Shown: positions 7,455 to 14,698, counted from the first letter of the stretch. The stretch is DNA of 34,476 nucleotides from Belnapia sp. F-4-1 (GCF_000802185.1 NZ_KN676116.1:46225-80700), one strand, 5' to 3'. Program-made: numbers and translations. The notes: generated from the letters alone by a model not told the origin.

Positions 7455-7571
7455 CTACGAGCCGAGGCGGTAGCGCCCGGTCATTTCGTTGAAACCCTCG
7501 CGCTGTGCCTCATGGTCAGTGACCAGGTTAACGAGCACGAGCGCAGCGGTACCGACCAGAAACACGAACAT
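7455..7571 (-). CDS. 38-residue single-span membrane protein
   Basis: This very small protein starts MFVFLVGTAALVLVNLVTD, one hydrophobic helix at about residues 2-17, followed by a polar tail of about 20 residues. A strong ribosome site (GGAGG, six bases upstream) precedes the ATG at 7571, which is why I prefer it over a longer in-frame reading from 7688. It converges on the preceding gene's stop with a 3-bp gap. Function unknown. Confidence 0.5.
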   Translation of the reverse strand: MFVFLVGTAALVLVNLVTDHEAQREGFNEMTGRYRLGS

Positions 7572-7662
7572 TGGGAACCTCCATAGTAGGGTCCCCTCCC
7601 TTACACTTGGCGATATGCTGCATCGCACAAAACACAACTTCAAGTTATGTTTTGTCTCCCAC

Positions 7663-7944
7663 TTACAGGAATAGGTGCAACGCCACACTCAGCGCGGCCA
7701 TCCCAAGGCTGGCAATGAGACACAGCGCCATCAAGGCAAGAAGAACCAACCCCCGCTGCACTGTTCCACGAGATTGGCGCGGCGGTGACGAGCTCCTCAG
7801 CGAGGAGCGTGTCGTTGCGAGGAAGGTGGGAAAGGGTTGAGAGCGGTGGGATTGGGTTGATTGGGCCGTAAGGAACCGATAGCGCCCCTCAGGCGTGATC
7901 TTCGGCTTCTCGGGCAGCATCTGGGCGTCAAGTGGTGGCCTCAT
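7663..7944 (-). CDS. Small membrane protein with KPKITPE N-terminal module
   Basis: This 93-residue protein of unknown function has two parts. The N-terminus, DAQMLPEKPKITPEGRYRF, closely resembles the start of the ORF at 11373-11708 (DDQMPPVKPKITPEERRQR) and a third fragment at 31641-31683. The C-terminus (residues about 66-93, LVLLALMALCLIASLGM onward) is a hydrophobic helix, and the middle is Ser/Arg-rich. A shared N-terminus with different C-termini suggests a modular accessory family. The ATG at 7944 has only a weak G-rich ribosome site; a longer in-frame start at 7989 exists but lacks the shared sequence. Confidence 0.5.
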   Translation of the reverse strand: MRPPLDAQMLPEKPKITPEGRYRFLTAQSTQSHRSQPFPTFLATTRSSLRSSSPPRQSRGTVQRGLVLLALMALCLIASLGMAALSVALHLFL

Positions 7945-8058
7945 AGCCCCCACGATAGAAGCCACAGCTCCCATCTGCAGCCGGACCACAGGTAGAAACG
8001 GAGCGGTTGCCGAATTACATGCGCGTCGCGCCGGTGGCGGAGCGGAAGCGATGAGGCA

Positions 8059-8379
8059 TCAGATCCGCCACTGCCCGGCGCCGCGCTGGAGCAGCAGCCA
8101 CGTGCCTCCGACGCCTGGCGTCTCCGGCGGGCCGCTCAAGCCCACGATGTCGGCCCGCTCGCCGCACTGGTTGCAGCGCAGCTTCGGCAGCACCTCGGCC
8201 CATGTCAGACTTGCCGGGATCTGCGGCACGAGATCCGCCACGAGCCGGTATTGCACCCTGCAGGACCCGGCGCATCGCACGACGAGACGCCACCCTCGGC
8301 CGGGGTCAGCGAAGTCGGCCACGAGGCGGCCCATGGCGATCCGGCCGAGACGGACTGGTTCGGGTTCATCCATTGTCAT
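8059..8379 (-). CDS. Small protein with two Cys pairs (possible zinc ribbon)
   Basis: This 106-residue protein starts MTMDEPEPVRLGRIAMG. It has Cys36-x3-Cys40 in the RCAGSCRVQYRL segment and Cys69-x2-Cys72 in LRCNQCGERADIVGL, a spacing compatible with one zinc-binding ribbon. The central part is WAEVLPKL and the C-terminus WLLLQRGAGQWRI. I chose the ATG at 8379 because the sequence upstream of it is arginine-rich and out of character. I recognise no named family; an accessory role is inferred from the neighbourhood. Confidence 0.55.
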   Translation of the reverse strand: MTMDEPEPVRLGRIAMGRLVADFADPGRGWRLVVRCAGSCRVQYRLVADLVPQIPASLTWAEVLPKLRCNQCGERADIVGLSGPPETPGVGGTWLLLQRGAGQWRI

Positions 8380-8826
8380 GCAGACCGGTTGGTAGAGCGG
8401 ATAGGGCGGGCGGCGATGCTGGCAAAGAGCTGAGGTTCGGCGGCCGTGGTTTGGATGACGCAGCAAGCGAGCCGATGAAACCGGCCCCAAGCGCCCGCCA
8501 TCTCCAGACCAGCGCCCGAGGCCCTGGCAGGCGCCTCCTCTGCGGTAATCTCTGCTCCGCAACCTAGATCGCCTGTGGCACAAACATCACCAAGCCAATT
8601 TCACCCTGCGATAGGGTGCGACTTGGGAGCCGGAAGGGAACTGCGCGTGCGCCACTTTGCGCGATAACGAACGGCGTAACGTGTACAGTTCGGAGGTCAG
8701 AGCCTCCCTCCCGCTCCAACCGGCAAGATTGAGCGAAGCCTCACCTGCGATAAACGCCCGCTTACCACAAAGCGAGACGACGCTGCCGCAAGAAGGCAGG
8801 CGCTGCCGTAATCGGCCGCAGGCACG

Positions 8827-8861
8827 AAAAAGCCTGCCTCCCCAATGGCGAAGGCGGGCTT
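8827..8861 (-). terminator. Minus-strand intrinsic terminator 1
   Basis: On the minus strand AAGCCCGCCT pairs with AGGCAGGCTT (one mismatch) around a 12-base loop and is followed by a run of five T. No protein gene ends upstream of it on that strand. Confidence 0.55.
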
Positions 8862-8973
8862 GAGCAGATCATACCGGTAGGAGTCTTCTACTTCCCCCAC
8901 GCTATTCAACCCAGAATAGGGCTTGCGGTTCCATCGCCGCGCTAGTCGGCGCTGCCGCAATCGCGCTGCGGAC

Positions 8974-9009
8974 AAAAAAAGGGCCGTTCCTGGGAGGGGA
9001 CGGCGGCCC
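8974..9009 (-). terminator. Minus-strand intrinsic terminator 2
   Basis: On the minus strand GGGCCG pairs with CGGCCC around an internally paired, C-rich loop containing CCCCTCCC, and is followed by seven T. This is the strongest T-tract of the three. Confidence 0.65.
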
Positions 9010-9126
9010 TAAGTTCAAACTGTATGGAGCATTCAACCTGTAATTCACTCCTTGTGGTTGAGTTTTTGATTATTCCTCAGAGGAATCGTCTGCTTGATCA
9101 ACTTAGGATTGTGGAGGTGACGGGAT

Positions 9127-9215
9127 AAGAAAAACGCCCGCCCCTTGATGGCAAGGAGCGGGCGCAAGGAGGAGACTAATCACAGGGTGAGGCCGTCCAG
9201 AGCCTCACATCCTAC
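9127..9215 (-). ncRNA. Candidate small RNA with anti-Shine-Dalgarno stretch
   Basis: Read on the minus strand, this segment has a perfect 7-bp hairpin (GTGAGGC and GCCTCAC), a short unpaired stretch containing CTCCTCCTT (complementary to AAGGAGGAG, a ribosome-binding sequence), then the terminator hairpin at 9130-9164 with five T. The order of hairpin, pyrimidine-rich seed and terminator resembles small RNAs that block ribosome sites, including the CCUCC-motif sRNAs of alphaproteobacteria. I cannot place a promoter, so the 5' end is a guess. Confidence 0.35.
9130..9164 (-). terminator. Minus-strand intrinsic terminator 3
   Basis: On the minus strand CGCCCGC pairs with GCGGGCG and the inner CCTTG with CAAGG, around the loop CCAT with small internal bulges, followed by five T. 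Confidence 0.6.
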
Positions 9216-9398
9216 AACTCACGATAACTCATTGCGTTTCATGCACCCGTTTAAGTTGCAATTGGGCGCAATGGTATCGTGTTGAACCTCAGCGGCCGCC
9301 GCCGTGGTCAAATCCAACAAGAGCGGTTTGGTCGCGTTTGTTAACGAACATCCAACCTTCTACTGACAAAAAGAAGCCTTATCCTGTCTGCAAACTTA

Positions 9399-9428
9399 CC
9401 TCGCCGGCTTCGTCGGCGAGGTCCTTTT
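9399..9428 (+). terminator. Plus-strand intrinsic terminator
   Basis: CCTCGCCG (9399-9406) and CGGCGAGG (9414-9421) enclose GCTTCGT and are followed by TCCTTTT. No plus-strand gene lies directly upstream, so it may end another small RNA. It also isolates the chemotaxis gene downstream. Confidence 0.6.
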
Positions 9429-9554
9429 GCTGCTTGTGCTCGCGATTACAAAGCGATCAAACTCACAATGAGACACCAACTCATTGGTTATTAGTGCCTC
9501 GTTAATACGAGATCGTTATCACAAGTCTGATCAAACTGCGGGCTCACGCCTGCA

Positions 9555-11258
9555 ATGGCAGACGGGATGACAATGACCTTCCTCAGCAAAATGAGTGTCC
9601 GCACCAAGCTCATGAGCGCCTTCGGAGCTCTCTTCCTGGTCCTTACAGGCCTAGGTGCGAGTTCTGTGCAGCAGATCTGGCAGATGGATGCCGTCGCCAG
9701 CGACATGGTCGATAACTGGATGCCCTCCATCGACTCCCTGGGTCGGGTGACTGCGGCTATTGGCCGCCACCGCTCTGCTGTTGCGAGTATGGTGCTCGCT
9801 GAGGATGCTCAGGTGCTTCAGGCTGCCAAGCAGCGTCATGATCGAGCGACAGAAGCGTTCAATACGTCTTGGCGCGTTTATGAGCCGCTGATCACGCCTG
9901 GAGAAGAACGGCAGCATGCAGATGCAATGCGATCCGCATGGTTGGAGTACAAAGGCATTGCTGATCAGGTAATCGCCGAAACGATGGCCGGCAATCGTTC
10001 GGGCGCCAACTCTCGTTTCATCACCACCATCCCACCTTATACTCGGGCGCTTGAAGCAGCCGACAAAGGCTTGAACTTCAACACGCAGATGGGACAGGTC
10101 GCAGCCGTTGCTGCCCACGCGGCATCTGCGCGCGCGGTGTGGGTAATTAGCGTTGTCACCATGTTCGCCGCCGCCATGACGCTGGCCTCGGTGCTTTGGT
10201 TGAATGCGAGCATCATCAAGCGCATTGCCCGGCTGGCCGGGGTGATGCGCCAGCTGGCCAAGCGCGATTATGCCTTCGACCTTCCTTGTGTGACGATGCC
10301 CGACGAAATTGGCGACATGGCTCGTGCAGTGCAGGAGTGCCGCGCGGGGCTGCAGGAGGCCGACCGGCTGGCGGCGGAGCAGGCGCGGCTGCAAGAGATC
10401 GAGACCCGGCGTGCGGCCCATCTGGCGGACCTGACGCGCGGGTTTGAGGGAGCGGTGGGGCAGCTGTCCAGCACCCTGGCCTCGGCGGCGACGGAGCTGC
10501 AGGCGACCTCGGCGGTGATGTCGGGCAGTGCCGGCCAGGCCAGCGCCCAGGCGGGGGCGGTGGCGGTGGCCGCCGAGCAGGCCAGCGGCAACGTGCAGAC
10601 CGTGGCAGCCGCCGCCGAGGAGCTCTCGGCCTCGGTCTCCGAGATCTCCCGCCAGGTGGCGCAGTCGGCCAAGGTGGCCGGCCGTGCGGCGGACGACGCC
10701 CGGCGGACGGACGCCACCGTGCGCGAGCTCGCCGACGGCGCCCAGCGGATCGGCGAGGTGGTGCGGCTGATCAGCGACATCGCCAGCCAAACCAACCTGC
10801 TGGCGCTGAACGCCACGATCGAGGCGGCGCGCGCCGGCGATGCCGGCAAGGGCTTTGCCGTGGTCGCCTCCGAGGTCAAGGCGCTGGCCGGGCAGACCGC
10901 CAAGGCCACCGAGGAGATCTCGGTCCAGGTCGGCCAGATCCAGACCGCCACCCGCGACGCGGTGGCCGCCATCCAGGGCATCGCCAGCACCATCGGCGAG
11001 GTCAACCAGATCGCCGGCGCCATCGCCGCCGCCGTCGAGGAGCAGGGCTCGGCCACCCAGGAGATCGCCCGCAACGTCCAGCAGGCCGCCGCCGGCACCC
11101 AGGAGGTCACCCGCAACATCGGCGGCGTCAGCCGCGCCTCGGCCGAGACCGGCGAGGCTGCCGGTCACGTCCTCCAGGCCGCCGGGGAGGTGTCCCGCCA
11201 GTCCGAGCGCCTCGGCGCCGAGGTCACCACCTTCCTCCAGGGCGTCAGGGCGGCCTGA
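9555..11258 (+). CDS. Methyl-accepting chemotaxis protein
   Basis: This is an inner-membrane chemoreceptor that signals through CheA/CheW. TM1 covers about residues 17-38 ([16 protein letters not shown]). A periplasmic four-helix-bundle-type sensor follows to about 190, then TM2 at about 193-215 ([20 protein letters not shown]), a HAMP domain to about 275, and the cytoplasmic signalling coiled coil. The conserved hairpin tip [20 protein letters not shown] begins near residue 408. It is 567 residues, normal for the class; there is no C-terminal NWETF-type pentapeptide. The start could be the in-frame ATG at 9567 or 9573, as no strong ribosome site decides it. The 5' part (to about 10320) has clearly lower GC and more relaxed codon use than the 3' part, suggesting a mosaic gene. 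Confidence 0.92.
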   Translation: MADGMTMTFLSKMSVRTKLMSAFGALFLVLTGLGASSVQQIWQMDAVASDMVDNWMPSIDSLGRVTAAIGRHRSAVASMVLAEDAQVLQAAKQRHDRATEAFNTSWRVYEPLITPGEERQHADAMRSAWLEYKGIADQVIAETMAGNRSGANSRFITTIPPYTRALEAADKGLNFNTQMGQVAAVAAHAASARAVWVISVVTMFAAAMTLASVLWLNASIIKRIARLAGVMRQLAKRDYAFDLPCVTMPDEIGDMARAVQECRAGLQEADRLAAEQARLQEIETRRAAHLADLTRGFEGAVGQLSSTLASAATELQATSAVMSGSAGQASAQAGAVAVAAEQASGNVQTVAAAAEELSASVSEISRQVAQSAKVAGRAADDARRTDATVRELADGAQRIGEVVRLISDIASQTNLLALNATIEAARAGDAGKGFAVVASEVKALAGQTAKATEEISVQVGQIQTATRDAVAAIQGIASTIGEVNQIAGAIAAAVEEQGSATQEIARNVQQAAAGTQEVTRNIGGVSRASAETGEAAGHVLQAAGEVSRQSERLGAEVTTFLQGVRAA

Positions 11259-11263
11259 CCACC

Positions 11264-11297
11264 ACCCAGGGCTGGCCAATGCCGGCTAGCCCTGGGT
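11264..11297 (+). terminator. Hairpin downstream of the chemotaxis gene
   Basis: The perfect 10-bp arms ACCCAGGGCT and AGCCCTGGGT enclose 14 bases, five bases after the stop of the chemoreceptor gene. There is no T-tract, so it is a weak or bidirectional terminator or an mRNA-stabilising 3' hairpin. Confidence 0.5.
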
Positions 11298-11372
11298 AGC
11301 GAACTGTGCGGTCGCGCCATTGTGGCTTTTGCTGCTTAGCAAACGCCGGCACATGCCATTCTAGCGGAGGAA

Positions 11373-11708
11373 CTAGGGGGCTCTCTCCCTAGAGCTGGGA
11401 GAAGCCTGGCTGCCCCGCCCACCAGGGCTCGGCACCACCAGCCTTAGTCGTGCGGCAGCAGCCTCAAGCAGCGCCACATCACCTGCCCGCCACTGTTTAC
11501 CCGTCATCAGCTTGATCGCCTCGGCCACCGGCATCCCGATCGCTGCGGCAATCGCGGCAGGGCTGGTGATGCAGCGGTCATGCAGCGCCTGGCCGACCAG
11601 CATCCGCAACCGGATGGTCTGCAGGCGATCGGCATCGCGCTGACGGCGCTCCTCGGGTGTGATCTTCGGCTTTACGGGCGGCATCTGGTCATCGGGCGAC
11701 AGGCTCAT
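11373..11708 (-). CDS. Small protein with KPKITPE module and HTH-like region
   Basis: This 111-residue protein of unknown function begins MSLSPDDQMPPVKPKITPEE, then a charged helix, then SPAAIAAAIGMPVAEAIKLM followed by TGKQWRAGDVALLEAAAARL. The middle reads like a helix-turn-helix of the XRE kind (two short helices with a conserved AIGMP turn), so DNA binding is possible but unproven. The N-terminal module is shared with the ORF at 7663-7944 and the fragment at 31641-31683, where similarity also extends into the DNA upstream of the ATG. No transmembrane segment is seen. Confidence 0.6.
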   Translation of the reverse strand: MSLSPDDQMPPVKPKITPEERRQRDADRLQTIRLRMLVGQALHDRCITSPAAIAAAIGMPVAEAIKLMTGKQWRAGDVALLEAAAARLRLVVPSPGGRGSQASPSSRERAP

Positions 11709-11748
11709 GGCACGGATGTTGGGCGCCGCCGCGGCCAGCGGTAGAGAA

Positions 11749-11832
11749 GGCCCGCTCGACGGCCTATCCTACAGCTACCGCGGCGTCGTCATCGACCGTC
11801 AGAAGGGCAGCCATACCAGTCATGACCGTTGA
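11749..11832 (+). pseudogene. Remnant of the SYSYRG accessory gene
   Basis: The frame here reads GPLDGLSYSYRGVVIDRQKG and stops a few codons later. It clearly matches residues about 25-45 of the protein at 6826-7104 (GPLGGPSYSYRGAVIECQKG), and the DNA is similar too. The frame ends one base before the 150-bp repeat at 11834, so the gene was probably cut by that element or by the rearrangement that placed it. No start is preserved. Confidence 0.65.
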
Positions 11833-11833
11833 G

Positions 11834-11983
11834 GGCATTGTCAACTTGCGCTAAACCGAAACGGAATTTCGCAACACTGGCTATCTGACAGGTCGCGTCT
11901 CAACTGCCGCATTGCGCGTTTTGCCACCCCGACGATGAAAAATTGCGGTCATTTCGGATGACGTTCGCCAAGTTGACAATGCC
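11834..11983 (+). repeat. 150-bp MITE-like repeat, copy c (inverted)
   Basis: This is the third copy of the element at 3199-3348, in the opposite orientation. Its left end GGCATTGTCAACTTGCGC corresponds to the right end of copies a and b. Both hairpins and the terminal repeats are intact. It separates a remnant accessory gene on the left from the origin-like region on the right. No target duplication is visible. Confidence 0.85.
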
Positions 11984-12091
11984 CCCGTGCAGGCCACCGA
12001 CCTATGCAACAAAGTTAACATGCAGGCCATTTGGCCATCACGAGTACGACGGAGGCCCTGGGCCGAGTCCTAGGAAGGGCAGGCCGATTCG

Positions 12092-12298
12092 GGGGACAGA
12101 TGGGGACTCTACCAGCACCCATCCACAACCTCAGCGGGGACTTTGCCAGCCAGCCCTGGGGACTTTACCAGCACCGCCGCAAATCCGGGACTATATCGAT
12201 TCAACGGCTTACTGAGTTATCCCGGGGACTCTGCCCGCCTACTTCAAATAAGCTCTTTCAAATAACCTCTTCCTAGTATCTGCGCTGGTAAAGTCCCC
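12092..12298 (+). other. Iteron-type plasmid replication origin (putative)
   Basis: A GGGGACTTTACCAGC-like 15-mer recurs at 12102 (GGGGACTCTACCAGC), 12136 (GGGGACTTTGCCAGC), 12158 (GGGGACTTTACCAGC) and 12224 (GGGGACTCTGCCCGC). It recurs in inverted orientation at 12284-12298. Weaker matches start at 12092 and 12186. Spacings of 22 and 66 bases between clear copies equal whole helical turns. Between the last direct copy and the inverted copy lies an AT-rich stretch with two TTCAAATAA repeats (12243-12251, 12257-12265), a plausible melting region. A RepA-like initiator starts 38 bases after the inverted copy. Iterons, an AT-rich stretch and an adjacent rep gene are the classic layout of an iteron-controlled origin; the inverted copy beside rep may serve autoregulation. 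Confidence 0.7.
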
Positions 12299-12335
12299 AG
12301 CGACAGGACGCGAAAATCCCAGCATCTTCCTCGCC

Positions 12336-12573
12336 ATGGGAACGGTGCACGACATCCTGGAAGCAGGGGGCAAGGAGGCAGCGCTGCGGGCCGACATCGA
12401 ACGGGCCGTTGTCGAGGCTGCTTCCCTCTACATGGCCGATGAGAGTGCGGGCATAGGCTTCCTCTACTCGGGCTGGTGCCAGGCCGCCCTCCCCCACCGC
12501 CGGCTACCCGATGAAGACTCCTGGCAGATCAGTAGCGGCGGCGTGGCGCTGTCCGTGGAACCCGGTCGCAAAC
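12336..12573 (+). pseudogene. RepA-like plasmid replication initiator, 5' fragment
   Basis: The first 79 codons encode a protein start (MGTVHDILEAGGKEAALRAD, then ESAGIGFLYSGWCQAALPHR and DSWQISSGGVALSVEPGRK) that I recognise as the N-terminus of the RepA/RPA-type plasmid initiators common on Acetobacteraceae plasmids; those proteins are about 300 residues or more. The coding sequence stops abruptly at the IS407-group element at 12574 and continues nowhere in this window. Without its winged-helix domains it cannot initiate replication. It lies just downstream of the iterons, as expected. Family assignment is from memory of the sequence pattern. Confidence 0.7.
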
Positions 12574-12636
12574 TGATCCGCCCCCCTTTGAAGTGGTCCG
12601 TCCTGAGGTATGGGTTTGAACTGGAGGAGGACCGAG

Positions 12637-12915
12637 ATGGCGAGCAAGAAGCACCGGCCTGAGGAGGCTGTAGCCAAGCTGCGGCAGGTAGACGTCCTGG
12701 TGTCGCAGGGGCAGTCCGCGGCGGAGGCGATCCGGGCGATTGGGGTGACGGAGGTGACCTACTATCGCTGGCGACGGGAGTTCGGGGGCTTGAAGTCGGA
12801 TCAGGTGAAGCGCCTGAAAGACCTCGAGGCGGAGAACGCCCGGCTACGCAAGGCGATCGCGGACCTGACGCTCGACAAGCAGATTCTGGCCGAGGCCGCC
12901 CGGGGAAACTACTGA
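12637..12915 (+). CDS. IS407-group OrfA
   Basis: This 92-residue OrfA has an HTH_Tnp_1 domain (KHRPEEAVAKLRQVDVLVSQ, then VTEVTYYRWRREFGGL) followed by a leucine-zipper helix (QVKRLKDLEAENARLRKAIA). The ATG at 12637 follows a GGAGGAGG ribosome site, so it is preferred over the in-frame ATG at 12610. The last codons lie on the slippery heptamer at 12903-12909, giving either OrfA alone or an OrfAB fusion. Confidence 0.9.
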   Translation: MASKKHRPEEAVAKLRQVDVLVSQGQSAAEAIRAIGVTEVTYYRWRREFGGLKSDQVKRLKDLEAENARLRKAIADLTLDKQILAEAARGNY

Positions 12916-12934
12916 GCCCCGCGCGTCGGCGCGC
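12903..12934 (+). promoter_or_regulatory. Programmed -1 frameshift site of IS407-group element
   Basis: The heptamer G GGA AAC lies in the zero frame of orfA (X XXY YYZ form) one codon before its stop. Slipping back one base reads straight into the open upstream part of orfB (LLSPARRRACVEHIVH). A GC-rich hairpin, GCGCG-TCGG-CGCGC, begins about 11 bases after the heptamer, at the usual position of a stimulatory structure. Confidence 0.75.
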
Positions 12935-12950
12935 CTGTGTCGAGCACATT

Positions 12951-13820
12951 GTGCACACGATGGGTATCCCCGAGCGCCGCGCTTGCGTGGTGCTCGGGCA
13001 GCATCGCTCGACCCAGCGCAAGGCGCCGCGGGACCAGGACGACGAAGAGCGACTCACCGCCGACATCATCGAGTTGGCGCGGCAGTATGGCCGCTACGGC
13101 TACCGCAAGGTCACGGCCTTGCTGCGAGATGCCGGCTGGCTGGTGAACGCCAAGCGGGTGGAGCGGATCTGGCGGCGCGAGGGGCTGAAGGTGCCGCCGC
13201 GCCAGCCGAAGCGTGGTCGGCTGTGGCTGGCCGACGGCTCCTGCATTCGGCTGCGCCCAGAGCGGCCGAACCATGTTTGGAGCTACGATTTTGTCGAGGA
13301 CCGCACCCATGACGGGCGCAAGTTCAGGATGCTCAACGTCCTGGACGAGTTCACCCACGAATGCTTGGCTATCCGAGTGGGACGCAGGCTCAAGGCAGCG
13401 GATGTGATCGACGTGCTGTCCGACCTGTTCATCCTGCGTAGCGTGCCCGCGCACATCCGCTCGGACAACGGCCCCGAGTTCGTAGCCAAGGCGGTGCAGG
13501 GCTGGATCGCGGCGGTCGGTGCCAAGACGGCCTACATCGCCCCAGGCAGCCCGTGGGAGAATGGATACGTGGAGTCGTTCAATGCGCGCCTGCGCGACGA
13601 GCTACTGGACGGCGAGATCTTCTACAGCCTGCGTGAGGCCGAGGTGGTGATCGAGAGCTGGCGCCGGCACTACAACACCGTCCGCCCGCACGCTTCGCTC
13701 GGCTTCAGGCCGCCAGCACCGGAGGTGTTCATGCCTACCTTCGCCGCCTGGCCTGTGGCGCTACGTCGACCGGCGCCGCCGACCACACAGGTCGTGACGC
13801 CCAGGCCAATGCTGAACTAA
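12951..13820 (+). CDS. IS407-group transposase OrfB
   Basis: This is a DDE transposase catalytic subunit. HTH_21 covers ADIIELARQYGRYGYRKVTA to VNAKRVERIWRREGL. The rve core has its first Asp in VWSYDFVEDRTHDGRKF, the second in IRSDNGPEFVAK and the Glu in PWENGYVESFNARLRDELL, with 35 residues between the last two, as in IS3 elements. The independent start would be the GTG at 12951, but the frame is open from 12909 and the natural product is probably the OrfAB fusion through the -1 site. The C-terminus (YNTVRPHASLGFRPPAPEVF) is intact. Confidence 0.92.
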   Translation: MHTMGIPERRACVVLGQHRSTQRKAPRDQDDEERLTADIIELARQYGRYGYRKVTALLRDAGWLVNAKRVERIWRREGLKVPPRQPKRGRLWLADGSCIRLRPERPNHVWSYDFVEDRTHDGRKFRMLNVLDEFTHECLAIRVGRRLKAADVIDVLSDLFILRSVPAHIRSDNGPEFVAKAVQGWIAAVGAKTAYIAPGSPWENGYVESFNARLRDELLDGEIFYSLREAEVVIESWRRHYNTVRPHASLGFRPPAPEVFMPTFAAWPVALRRPAPPTTQVVTPRPMLN

Positions 13821-13854
13821 CATTCATAGCGGACCACCCGATGGGGGCCGATCA

Positions 13855-14451
13855 CTGAGCGCTCCCGGGACGCGCTCGGCCGCGACGTAGCGGAATGGCC
13901 CGCTGCCGACCATCTCGGTGATCGGCTTGTAGGGATCGGAACTGGCCAGCCGCTCTGGCATGATCGCGCACATGTTGCCGGCGATCTTGCCCAAGGCGTC
14001 TGGCAGGAGAGGAAAGGGACGCTTGAGACGGAAGACGATCGTCTTGTCGTCGGCGGCCAAGAGCTCGTCATTGGCGGCCATCAGCGCCTGGCCGAAGGCG
14101 TCCCGCTTGCCCCAGCGGTTGATGCTGGCGACGCAGTCGCGGGCGAGCACCGGCGTGCCATCATGGAAGCGAAGACCATCGCGCAGCGTGAGCCGCCAGG
14201 TCTTGCCGTCGGCCTCGGTGGTGAAACCGTCCACCATCTGCGGCTGCGCCTTGAACTCACTATCCTGCCCAAACAGCGTATCGAACACCACGAAGCCATG
14301 GTTGCGCGATATGTAGGCGCTGGTGACGATGGGATCGAGCAAGGGCACGTCGATCTGCGGGACGAATGAGCGTCCTGGCGGCCTGCGACTGGGCCACGCG
14401 GGGTGCAACAAGCGCAGCGGCGCCGGTAGTGAGAAGGGTGCGGCGTTTCAT
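13855..14451 (-). pseudogene. Peptide-type ABC transporter substrate-binding protein, broken
   Basis: This is a periplasmic binding protein of the SBP_bac_5 (peptide/nickel) family. It starts at the ATG at 14451 with a Tat-like or Sec signal (MKRRTLLTTGAAALVAPRVA). About 25 codons in, near 14380, the frame shifts by one base. The mature protein continues in another frame as VPQIDVPLLDPIVTSAYISR, FDTLFGQDS, the family motif WRLTLRDGLRFHDGTPV, and VGSGPFRYVAAERVPG. The gene is then cut at the IS407-group element; about 195 of the usual 500 or so residues remain. Two independent lesions make it dead. Which end decayed first cannot be told. Confidence 0.85.
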
Positions 14452-14698
14452 TATCAGGGGACCTCGATCCGGTATCGGCTTAGGCACAGCAACAACGAGG
14501 CCATGCCCGCGACTGCCATCCTGCCGTCGGTACGTGGCTTTCCAAAGCAGATGATCGATCCACTTGGCCTCCCGCCACGCGCGGTATTGCCAAGATTAGG
14601 TGAGCTCGAACCATCGACGCATCGGACTTGCCAAGGTAGGTCCTGCGCCAAAGGCGTTTCCCATCGGCGCCGAAGCCCCTTCGTATCGGATTCAGATT

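Larger units (their letters stand above)
8380..9554. other. Gene-free region with tandem minus-strand terminators
   Basis: About 1.2 kb without a credible protein gene. It contains three terminator-like hairpins read on the minus strand (8827-8861, 8974-9009, 9130-9164), spaced about 150 bases apart, and one on the plus strand (9399-9428). It also holds a hairpin GTGAGGC-N8-GCCTCAC around 9186-9207 and a palindrome ATTCCTC-A-GAGGAAT around 9072-9086. This organisation suggests consecutive small RNA genes. Base composition is visibly less GC-rich than in the flanking genes. Confidence 0.5.
12574..13854 (+). mobile_element. IS3-family (IS407 group) insertion sequence
   Basis: This 1281-bp element has imperfect terminal inverted repeats: TGATCCGCCCCCCTTTGAAG at the left against TGATCGGCCCCCATCG at the right, both continuing into GTGGTCCG. 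It carries orfA and orfB on the plus strand with a canonical slippery site. The 4-bp flanks differ (AAAC left, CTGA right), so there is no target duplication. The gene cut on the left (rep) is unrelated to the gene cut on the right (ABC binding protein). The element therefore probably marks a recombination or deletion between two IS copies rather than a simple insertion. Confidence 0.88.

Noticed and set aside
8397-8434. A second copy of the 3' end of the gene at 7101-7451 (AMLAKS stop)
   Set aside because: The match is only about 18 bases, too short to support a remnant on its own.
9127-9215. Assignment of the candidate sRNA to the cuckoo/CcsR family
   Set aside because: The CCTCC-type motif is suggestive, but the sequence is CTCCTCCTT rather than the described CCTCCTCCC hairpin loops, and no family signature can be verified without a covariance search.
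9651-11279. A 542-codon minus-strand frame over the chemoreceptor
   Set aside because: It is the exact antisense of a well-recognised gene with all its domains; low-complexity Gly/Leu/Asp composition.
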